Below, piece after piece: positions 56,301 through 64,000 of a stretch of DNA of 64,000 nt. The translations under genes and the position numbers were made by a program. This DNA comes from Pogostemon cablin (lineage: Eukaryota; Streptophyta; Magnoliopsida; Lamiales; Lamiaceae): positions 28,501,777 through 28,565,776 of the forward strand of contig CM042965.1 of assembly GCA_023678885.1 (NCBI GenBank), in the 5' to 3' direction. The notes below the pieces were generated by a model. That model was not told the origin of the DNA. It saw nothing but the letters and a program-made list of their open reading frames with translations, and ran no database searches. Numbering within the stretch: the stretch's first letter is position 1; each line of letters starts with the position of its first letter.

Positions 56301-58072
56301 TGATTAGCCATAATATAGTGGGCATGACCAATTAAAGAAATTATCGAACCACAGGGAGGAAGGTACTAGGATCTAAGCGATCTCGTGTTTGTCATAGTAT
56401 TATAGAGATGAACGAGAAGGAGAGATAATCAATAAATGACAATAAAATAAATGGATAGATGAATGGGAGATGGATGAATGAGCCAAGTAGATAGAGATAA
56501 GATTAGCAATACTTAAAGTATGGAAAATCTAGGTATCATGCAATGAAATCATATGTGTCATGGGAAAAAGGCTAAGGGCCAACACTAAGATCACCTAAAC
56601 TCCCTCTCGGAATGAATAGGATATGGAATGACATTCATTGGATTGGTTCTCACTCAAACAATTCCAACTAGGTACTAAGCTTGAAATGAGAGTCCCTTCA
56701 CATAATCTATTGACTTCTCAATCTAATAAATGATATGTTCTATCAAAGGGTTCTAAACTATGAAGGACTTCTCAATCTCTTCACAATCTATAATGCACAT
56801 GAAGTGTTTAATGAAATGATTCACTTAATTATCCTAAATATGCAATTGACTTCTCAATCTAATCACATGCTTAAAACAATTAAACACACAAATCATCATA
56901 AACCTCAAGATCTAAAGTATCAATGATAGAAAATCAATTAACCCAATCAACATAATCATTCAATTGCAAAATACCAAAAATTATCCAACACAATTCATAT
57001 TGCTAATCTTACAAGGGAGATTAGCCTCTCATATCTATAAGAAAATTAACATAGACATTAAATTCCTTACAAAACATGATAAACAATAGGTTTCAATACA
57101 AAGTTTAGATGAAAACTCCCTTGGATGTCTCCAATGGTGATCTTCTTCTTCCCCTTGCAATTCACCTCTCTTCCTTGCTTCTCTACTACTTGGATGGAGG
57201 ATGTGATGGTTGGATCAAGGTAGATCCAAAGGATGAAGAATGGATAAAGGTGAAGGTGAAGAATGGAGGAAATAGTGTGTGAGGTGTGTGTGGAAGAGGT
57301 GGAATTCGAATCTTATCTCAAAATATTAAAGTGTTGGGTATTTATACCCCTTGGGAGGCTTCTAGAAGGATTCTGATGTGTTTCTGATGCTGCAGCAACA
57401 CGACTCTGATGTCAGAAAACGGCCTGGACTTACAGGGCCGTGTTACGTAACACGGGTCGTGTTGCGTAACACGGGCTGCGCAGTCTCACTGTTTCGCGCA
57501 TAACTTCCACATCCGATCTCTGATTTGAGTAATTCTTGCGCTTATGTGATCCTCTTTTCTTTGGCTTTCTATCCTATAAAGATCTGACAAAACTTCCAAT
57601 ATTTGAGGGTGTAACAAGTCATGCAAAGTAGCACAACCGTGCTGAGTAGGAACAGCTTGCGCGACGTCACCATTTTAATCATAACTTTCTCGTTTCGGCT
57701 CCAATTGAAGTGTTTCTCATACCAAAATAATTCTCTTTTCTATGGCTTTCCAACCATGTATTACACTTCTAGTTTTGAGCTCCACAAGAGTGCAGAAAAA
57801 TTACACAAATTGGACGTGCGGTTTTTTCAACATTTTGCTTGATTTGACTCATTCTCCCTCGTTTCAACTCCGAATTGAGATCCGCTTTTTCCTACATCTT
57901 CCTTATCACGTCTAGCATCCAATAAAAAGTGAAAATCATATGTTTAAGCTCATTCACACATATTTCCATAAAAAAACACAAAATACAACCAAATAACACA
58001 TAAATACGGATAATAATATATGAAAACACATATAAAAAGACACTAAAATCTAGGTGAAAATATCACTCATCA
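56301..58072 (-). mobile_element. Solo LTR inserted in the Athila gag, 1772 bp
   Basis: On plus coordinates it reads TGATTAGCCATAATATAGTG to ...atatcactcatca, flanked by a perfect ATCCA duplication at 56296-56300 and 58073-58077. The gag reading frame resumes in register on the other side. It has a TATAAATACCC-type box (minus strand, near 57350) and an 18-bp perfect palindrome, CCGTGTTACGTAACACGG (57438-57455), followed by a near repeat. It is related to the 3' LTR at 51982-53552. Confidence 0.9.
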
Positions 58073-58077
58073 ATCCA

Positions 58078-58321
58078 CTCACTCTCTCCGATGGCCATTG
58101 ATAGATATTTGTGGCAATCTCATCAAAAATTCTTATAGCACTTTCCAGAGTCACTCCTAGTACTGATCCACCTGCCAAAGCATCAACAAGCACTCTTTAT
58201 CCATTCACCAAACCTTGGTAGAAAAACCCAACTTGTTAATTTTCCGGGAAGCCATGTTGTGGACACTTGCGAAGCATATCCTTAAACCTTTCCCACGCTT
58301 CATAAAAACTTTCTTGAGGCA
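58078..58321 (-). pseudogene. Athila gag capsid fragment
   Basis: Minus-strand translation gives PQESFYEAWERFKDMLRKCP then QHGFPEN, followed after a stop by FFYQGLV, ALAGGSVLGVTLESAIRIFD and EIATNIYQWPSERVSG. This is the C-terminal capsid region of an Athila Gag (compare QYFYEGL and DLIASMVANTQQF in the element at 60500). It is bounded by the solo LTR on one side and by the insertion at 58322 on the other. Confidence 0.82.
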
Positions 58322-59573
58322 TTAGATATAAGTCATATTTTAGCATAATTATTTGGTGGTAATTAAAGTATATTTGATTTAATTATATATTTTTATGTGC
58401 TAATATTGACTGATATTATTTTTGGGAGATAATTATTTTAATTATATGAATTGATGTGGAAATAGGTTATTAAAGGAGCAAATAAGGAAATATATCTTCC
58501 ATATATTTTTTGGATTGGATCTCTCCCATATCCTATGGAGAAGGCACGATAAATTAGATAACAAGAAAAGAGGAGATATTGAGATATTTTTTGAAGCACA
58601 AATAAGGAAAGAGATTAAGAGAAAGGAGAAAAAGATATGATTTGATTTTTGGGGGCTGTAATACACGGTTTTGGCAGGGAGAATGGACATGAATTGAAGA
58701 AGTAGAAAAGAAGCAGTATCGGGACTTCTCCAAGGCAGATTGGGAAGAACACCATCGGACATCATCTGGTTTTATTATTTTAATTTTGTTTTTGCTATGA
58801 ACATGCGGGGCTAATTCCCTTATCTAGTTTAGGATTCGTGAACCTTATTTAGAGTTTTACATTGAATCATGTGTGCAAATTTATTCTATTACATGCTTTT
58901 ATGTTCTTAATAGTAGTTTAATAATTATTTTGGCCTGATCAACTAATTTAATTATTTTATTGCTTAATGTTATTCCATGAACTATAATCCGTAATTGTTG
59001 TAGGAATTGGATTAAGTAACAAGTAGAGATTATCCCCTCTAGGTGTAATAGGATCTAGGTTGTATGATACCTAGCCGGATTTCGTAACCTAGTAACCCTA
59101 TGTTTAGAGTTTTAATGCATTTATGAGTTTGAATCCATAGGGTCACTCATAGATAGTTCAACTTAGTGGTCGTACCCTAATTGATAAACTTAAGAACATT
59201 CGGGATGTTTGGTCGTACCATCAATCTAGGGGTTTGAGTTTGTATGCTAGGCTACATGTTTAATTCTTGTAATTAATGAATTTAGTAAACGGGAGGGGAT
59301 CGACATCCTAAACTAGGTTTTACTCACTTAGTTAATCTTATAATTAATTTTCATCTGTTTTATTACTTAAAAATTGAATTAATTTTACTTCTGTTATTTA
59401 CAATTTTTCTCCAATCTAAAAACTACCCATTTATTTTAATGTTCGCAATACTTAAATTTAATTAAAAATTCATAACACTCTCTTGGGTTCGACCCGTACT
59501 CACTATTGTACTAAGTATTAGTGTGAGTCGGAAATTAAATTATATTTTGGTTGGCCGGTGACAACTTATCTAA
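58322..59573 (+). repeat. 5' LTR with TTAG...CTAA ends, 1252 bp
   Basis: It begins TTAGATATAAGTCATATTTT at the exact point where the neighbouring gag is broken and ends ...ACAACTTATCTAA two bases before the primer-binding site. TTAGATA...AG and CTTATCTAA are short inverted termini. The usual TG/CA ends are lacking. The near-end phrase cttgggttcgacccgtactc (about 59482) is the standard one for Athila/Tat LTRs. Confidence 0.6.
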
Positions 59574-59575
59574 TT

Positions 59576-59595
59576 TGGCACCGTTTGCTCGGGGA
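59576..59595 (+). other. Primer-binding site, diverged Asp tRNA type
   Basis: TGGCACCGTTTGCTCGGGGA follows the LTR. Compared with the usual TGGCGCCGTTGCCGGGGA it has substitutions and extra bases, so pairing with Asp tRNA may be weaker. Confidence 0.7.
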
Positions 59596-59697
59596 GTAAA
59601 ATTGAATTTTATTAATTTTTTGTGTTTCTGTTATTTTTCTGCATTTTTACAGGTTCTGGAATTTTTTCAAATTTTTCTAAAATTTTTGAATTTTCCA

Positions 59698-59735
59698 GTT
59701 ACACCGACACTGAACCCTTCAGTGTCAGGAGGCCC
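59698..59735 (+). repeat. Palindromic repeat, copy 1 (leader)
   Basis: GACACTGAA (59706-59714), CCC loop, TTCAGTGTC (59718-59726) form a 9-bp stem. The surrounding ~38 bp recurs at 61406-61443 with about three changes. Confidence 0.9.
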
Positions 59736-59828
59736 CTGTTTTTGATATTTTTTCTGTGAATGATTACTCGATCTTTAGGTAAAAAATAGCTTGAATACAT
59801 TCCATAAATTGAGAGAACTGCCCGGAGG

Positions 59829-60977
59829 TTGAGAAAGGAGTCCCGGAAGAAGAAGGAAACTAGTTCGTCCACTGATGGAACTGCCGAAAACCTTACCGAA
59901 CTTGAACTTGCAGCTGGTCCACTTCATCTTGGAGAGGAGAATTCTGATTTCTCTAATTTGGAGGAGGAAGATACTGCAGACTCTGAGTCGGGGGAGGAAA
60001 ACATGGCTGGAAATGAGGAAAAAACTTTGAATGAATTGGCAAATCTGGACTTAGTCCATCAGCCATTATGCATTAACTTTCCTGCGATCACTGATAATAC
60101 CGTATTTGAATTGAAATCGGGATTGATTCACTTGCTTCCTGCTTTCCATTGTCTTTCAGGTGAAAATCCTCACAAGTTCTTGAAGGAGTTCTCGGTTGTA
60201 TGCATGAGCATGAAACCAACCGGAGTGACGGAAGAAATGGTCAAGCTTAGGGCATTTCCCTTTGCACTGAAGGACATGGCGAAGGATTGGTTGTATTATC
60301 TCCCCTCTGGATCGATAAATACGTCGGCCAAGATGGAGAAGCTTTTTCTCCAAACTTACTTTTCGGCCACTAGAGTTGCTGTCTTGCGTAAGGAGATATC
60401 TGGAGCTTGTCAGATGCAAGGAGAGAGTTTACATGAGTATTAGGATAGGTTTAAACGCCTCACATTAGCATGCCTCCAACATCAAATAAGCGACCAGTTG
60501 CTATTGCAATATTTCTATGAAGGGTTGTCGATCATGGATCGAAACATGATTTATGCTGCTAGCGGTGGAGCTTTTATGATGAAAACACTTACTACTGCTA
60601 GAGACTTGATTGCTAGCATGGTTGCCAACACTCAACAGTTTGGCACACGTGATCCATTGGTTAGAGAAGTGAAGGAGGTCCATGATTCTAAGTTGGAGGA
60701 AACTTTGAATAAGTTGACACTTGCTGTGGAGAATCTTGCTAAAGGAAAAGAGGTGAACCCTCCATCTTGTCAATATTGTTTAACTAACGATCACTCTACT
60801 CTTGATTGCAGGGTTACACCTAGTGAGGAGCAAGTAAATGCTATGGGGCGACCCTATGATCCCTTCTCTCAAACCTACAATCAGGGTTGGAGAGATCATT
60901 CTAATCTTAGGTATGGAAGTGGACAAGGAGGAAATAGGCGGGCCACAACAGTTTCAAGAGCAAAGAGTGGTGAATAG
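59829..60977 (+). pseudogene. gag: Athila Gag, one internal stop
   Basis: Translation from 59829 shows an acidic N-terminal region, then the capsid domain: FELKSGLIHLLPAFHCLSGE, HKFLKEFSVVCMSMKPTGVT, FALKDMAKDWLYYLP, TRVAVLRKEISGACQMQGES and LHEY. A TAG at 60442 stands where related proteins have Trp before DRF. The frame continues with LLLQYFYEGLSIMDRNMIYA, ARDLIASMVANTQQFGTRDP and a CX2CX4HX4C-like knuckle CQYCLTNDHSTLDC. A single point mutation therefore separates this from an open Gag of about 380 residues. The start is uncertain: the first ATG in this frame is 59829, about 230 bp after the primer-binding site. Confidence 0.85.
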
Positions 60978-61677
60978 GCAACAAGATCACCCTCAAGATG
61001 GTGGAAATTGCCAGCAAGGTGGTTCAAGCTCCAGAGTTTCATTTGAGGAAATGATGAAAGAAATGGCTGCCAACAATCTCAAATTCCAAGAGATGACACA
61101 TTCATCCATCCAGGACTTGAAAATGACAACCTAATCGTCAATCCAGAACTTGGAAAATCAAGTAACCCAATTGGCTACAACTGTAGGCCAGATGCAGGCT
61201 CAAAACAATAGGAAGTTGCCCCTCACAAACGGAGGTTAATCCTAAGAATGTGAGTGCCATTACACTGCGGAGTGGGAAACAGTTGTAGGTGGTTGTATCG
61301 CCCAAAAAGACTGACCAAGATGAGGAAAAAGGCGATGTGGGACCTGCTGGAACAGTGGAGGATCAGACCGATCAGGTTGGGGCAAAAACTTTGATGTGCA
61401 GAAACGTAACACTGACACTGAACCCTTCAGTGTCAGGAGGTCCGAAAAAAATTAGGTTAAAATTTCTGACCCTATTCCTTTTAATATTAACCATTTGCCT
61501 TTTCCAAGCAGGTTCAAAAAGCCGGACACCATTGAAAAGGATAAACAAATACTTGATGTGTTTCGCAAAGTACAGATAAATTTACCTCTCATTGAGGTGA
61601 TTAAGCAAATTCCGAGATACGCAAAGTTCTTGAAGGAGCTATGCACTAACAAAAAGAAGTAGAAGGGTGATGAAAAA
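60978..61677 (+). pseudogene. Athila gag-protease linker, frame-broken
   Basis: The plus strand continues with SFEEMMKEMAANNLKFQEMT and QNLENQVTQLATTVGQMQAQ after a stop near 61133, then NVSAITLRSGKQL, the usual Athila linker phrase. After the palindrome copy at 61406-61443 come KFRKPDTIEKDKQILDVF-like and VIKQIPRYAKFLKELC residues in shifted frames. A TAG at 61660 precedes the protease segment. Confidence 0.65.
61406..61443 (+). repeat. Palindromic repeat, copy 2
   Basis: CTGACACTGAA (61412-61422), CCC, TTCAGTGTCAG (61426-61436) form a perfect 11-bp stem with 3-base loop. It is the second copy of the block at 59698-59735. Confidence 0.9.
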
Positions 61678-62439
61678 GTGGTGATGGGGGGAAACATTTC
61701 AGCTATCTTCCAGCAAATGTTACCTCAGAATTACAAGGATCCTGGCATGTTTGTGGTTCCTTGCAAAAATGGGAATTTTAAGGTGGAAAGAGCCATGTTG
61801 GATCTTGGAGCATCCATTAATGTGATGCCTCGATCAGTGTTTGAAAAATTGGGTATGGGACGTGTAGGAGAGTTGAAAAAGACTGGAGTTGTTATCCAGC
61901 TTGCTGATCGAAGCCAGGCATACCTAGATGGAGTCATTGAGGATGTTCTTGTTCAGGTAGATAAACTCATATTCCCTGCTGATTTTTATGTGTTAGAAAT
62001 GAATGAACACCCATCGAATTCCACTCCAATTTTTTTAGGGAGACCGTTCCTCAACACTTCACGCACTAAGATAGATGTGAGTGAAGGTACTCTTATGATG
62101 GAATTTGATGGGCAGATCATTAAATTCAACATATATGAAGCTATGAAATTCCCTGATGATGCTAACTTGCTTTCTGTTATGAGCACTATTGAGCCTATTG
62201 TCCAAGAACACTTCGAACTCACTAGTAGGGATGCATCAGATTCAGTCATTAAACATGGAATCATGAAGGAGGATGCTAAAAGATTGGATAATGAGGAGCT
62301 GAATCACTATGTCAATGCTTTGCATAGTTCTTTTCAGAGAAGGAGCACCTTAGATATAGCCTCTGTTAAATTACCTGTGAAGTCTCCTAAAGACGTTAAT
62401 TCAGTTTTTGCTTTAAGAGTTGTTGAGCCTTTGGTGTAG
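61678..62439 (+). pseudogene. Athila aspartic protease segment
   Basis: This is an open 253-residue segment. Residues about 8-40 (ISAIFQQMLPQNYKDPGMFV) lead into the protease core MLDLGASINVMPRSVFEKLG (residues about 40-59), VVIQLADRSQAYLDGVIEDV and STPIFLGRPFLNTSRTKIDV. It ends in the RT-proximal linker (KFNIYEAMKFPDD, LDIASVKLP). Athila elements use DLGAS rather than DSGA. It would normally be part of a gag-pol polyprotein; here no RT follows. The remaining text to 62650 (DKVPKLELKVFPELWKSSFL) resembles the pre-RT LELK-P linker. Confidence 0.85.
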
Positions 62440-63157
62440 GATTGTTTTGAACTAACTCGTAGGAATAACTTAAAGCATGAGAAAAAATTGAGAAAAGAAA
62501 AACTTGATAAAGTGCCAAAGTTAGAGTTGAAAGTGTTCCCCGAACTCTGGAAGTCCTCGTTCTTGGGGCTGAACCATGAACTCAAGGAATATCATAAGGG
62601 ATTTCGCACTGTTGAGGTTGATCAGATGAAGTTGAAAGAAGTTCTTCATACTTGAAAGATGCACATTGCCTAAGTCGAGCCAACGACAATAAAAAAAAGG
62701 CGCTGATTGGGAGACAACCCAATTTTCTCGCTTTATTTTTGTTTATTTTAAGTAATTTATTTTTTTTTATTTTCAATAGGGTGTCTGATTGCTCAATTTT
62801 AATTTCTTGGGGTTGCAGATATATTGCTCGGTCAATTTGAAATTTTATTTCCGGTAATAAAAAATTAAAATTGGGTCATGAAATAATTTTCCTGCATTAA
62901 TTAAAATTTAATTTGTGCCCAACTAACTATTTCAATTTTTTTCAGGTCAGTGGCCCAAATCTTGGAGCCCAAGATGGAATTAATAAAATATACAGGGCCC
63001 ATGTTATACATGTAATGAAATCCTGTGGTGGCCCCAACTTCTTGTCCAAATTGAGAAAGCCCTACCCCCAATTTCCACAACGTTCAATTCCAGCTGCACC
63101 ACTTTGACAACATCGCGGTAAATTTTGACTCCACTCCGCCACAAATCATCTATCCAC
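62440..63157 (+). other. Post-protease region with conserved Athila 3' motif
   Basis: After the protease stop the linker continues to about 62655, then taagtcgagccaacgacaat and GGGAGACAACCCA (62709-62721) mirror the motif after the 375-residue ORF at 19049-19063. This motif usually follows integrase in Athila elements, so pol was lost between 62600 and 62660. No gene is seen from 62722 to 63157. Confidence 0.6.
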
Positions 63158-63775
63158 CATGGCCAGACTTCGTTCTAGTGTTCAAGCGGAGAAGAAACGG
63201 AAGAGGAAAGATGACGATACAGCAACGTCTTGGGCGATTGTCATCTACCGCGAGCTCAACGCCGCCGCTGCAGGTTCTGTTTCTGATGCCAGCCCTACTG
63301 CCGTTGCATGTCCATCTTCAGTCCCAATCTGACGAGCCGCCACGACTGCTGAAGACTCGCCACGCTGCCATGAAGCGCAGGCAGCAGCCGCTGCCGGATC
63401 TGTTTCTGACAAGGACCCAGCCGAGCGCATCCTGGATGCGACTGATGGAGACGAAGAGCGCACCACAGGTCTTACCGCTGTATCCCGTAATGACTGCAGC
63501 TAGCAACTTCCAGCCTTAGCCACGACTGTCGAAGGAGAAGCTGCCGCCCGTTTTATTCCCGAAGAAGATCTTCAACGCCTGTTCGCTAGTGCAGAAAGCA
63601 GCCGCCGCCTATCCCGATTCCGAAGAGCACGCCCCAACCCTGCACTCCAAGCCCGCAACTACCGAAGGGGATGCTTCCAGCGACCCCAATGCCACCTCCT
63701 GTAATGAGCCCAGCGAGAACACTTCAGTGCTGGACGCTGCTGAGGATGAGGCACCAGGACAGCCACACCGTGAAA
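63158..63775 (+). pseudogene. Ala-rich unknown ORF in the element 3' region
   Basis: A reading region starts at ATG 63158: MARLRSSVQAEKKRKRKDDD, then SWAIVIYRELNAAAAGSVSD. Two in-frame stops follow (near 63332 and 63501), after which the frame continues with AQAAAAAGSVSDKDPAERIL, LTAVSRNDCS, FIPEEDLQRLFASAESSRRL; a shifted frame then reads SEEHAPTLHSKPATTEGDAS and TSVLDAAEDEAPGQPH. The N-terminal KKRKRK cluster could be a nuclear-localisation signal. The AAAAGSVSD phrase occurs twice, so it arose partly by duplication. Base composition is much more GC-rich than anything nearby. Additional 3' ORFs are known in some Tat/Athila elements, but I do not recognise this one; captured host exons are an alternative. 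Confidence 0.4.
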
Positions 63776-64000
63776 TCAGGTGTACTCTACCCATTTTCAT
63801 ATTTAATTGCTCTTTTATACTTGCTTTTGCTTGGGGACAAATGTTTAGATGTGGGGAGAGATTTTATATGCTAATTGGGATAGAAAAGTTGTGTCAAAAT
63901 GCTTTATGATTTTCATACTTGTGGCTCTTTTTGAATGACTTTGGTGCAAGTAAGTTTTTATTGTGGATATTAAGTTCTGGGTTTAGTGAATACTTGCTGA
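63776..64000 (+). other. End of the window: probable approach to the polypurine tract
   Basis: The phrase gcttggggacaaatgtttag then atgtggggag (63828-63859) resembles the purine-rich text before Athila/Tat 3' LTRs. Neither the TTAGATA LTR start nor any other boundary is seen before the window ends. Confidence 0.4.

Larger units (their letters stand above)
51982..58321 (-). mobile_element. Athila-like gag-protease retrotransposon, 3' part; 5' part outside window
   Basis: In minus orientation: gag capsid fragment (58320-58078), interrupted by a solo LTR (58072-56301), gag C-terminal and protease region (56295-54852), about 1.3 kb noncoding, a polypurine tract and a 3' LTR (53552-51982). RT, RNase H and integrase are missing between protease and the 3' LTR. 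The gag is cut at 58321/58322 by another element, so the 5' LTR and leader are expected past the right edge. The flank before the 3' LTR is GTGTG (51977-51981). Confidence 0.8.
58322..64000 (+). mobile_element. Athila-like gag-protease retrotransposon, runs off the right edge
   Basis: The element contains an LTR (58322-59573), an Asp-like primer-binding site, gag (59829-60977), protease (61678-62439), the conserved Athila 3' motif (62709-62721) and an Ala-rich reading region (63158-63775). The RT, RNase H and integrase that normally fill about 3 kb after protease are absent: fewer than 300 bases separate protease from the 3' motif. It interrupts the gag of the minus-strand element; the expected target duplication is AGGCA (58317-58321). 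The 3' LTR is outside the window. Confidence 0.78.

Overview
This window is a gene-poor, AT-rich piece of a flowering-plant nuclear genome, almost certainly a eudicot. The evidence is the element types (Ty1/copia, Tekay chromovirus and Athila-type Ty3 retrotransposons, a plant LINE, a RepHel+RPA Helitron, Mutator-like and Stowaway elements) and a captured piece of a plant hydroxycinnamoyl transferase (HCT) gene. No intact host gene, rRNA, tRNA or CRISPR is visible. Nearly every base that can be assigned belongs to transposons inserted into one another.

Layout. 1-4.7 kb: two Mutator-like elements with the same terminal inverted repeats and 9-bp target duplications (1003-1972; 2511-3921) around a Stowaway MITE (2006-2236). 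The second is a Pack-MULE carrying a broken HCT first-exon fragment. 4.7-25.4 kb: a four-level nest. An old solo LTR (4689-25404) was split by a 5'-truncated minus-strand LINE (5371-24569, 15-bp target duplication). The LINE was then split twice, by a minus-strand copia element (7059-15456, target site CCAAC) and by a non-autonomous Athila-like element (15991-24090). The right LTR of that Athila-like element holds a further solo LTR (21740-23586, TTAAT). 25.4-49 kb: a decayed minus-strand Helitron, with RepHel at 42.5-46.7 kb and an RPA-like gene at 39.4-27.2 kb. The RPA gene is split by a complete Tekay chromovirus (29806-38427, TGTGG). Internal direct repeats flank the RepHel part. 49-51.9 kb: low-information sequence, a small MITE, a possible pair of exons and a TA microsatellite. 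51.9-64 kb: a second nest. A Stowaway was interrupted by a minus-strand Athila-like gag-protease element, whose gag was hit by a solo LTR (56301-58072, ATCCA) and by a plus-strand Athila-like gag-protease element (from 58322) that runs off the right edge.

The least ordinary material is the set of Athila-type elements that keep gag or gag-protease but have lost reverse transcriptase and integrase. They share 3' motifs, and most of the LTRs examined here carry hairpins at or upstream of the predicted TATA box. One encodes a 375-residue coiled-coil/acidic protein instead of a normal Gag; another has an Ala-rich reading region after protease. Other points of note are the Pack-MULE HCT capture and a TA microsatellite sitting on the Rep catalytic-tyrosine motif of the Helitron. 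Boundaries with target duplications are read directly from sequence. Lineage names rest on motif recognition without database searches.
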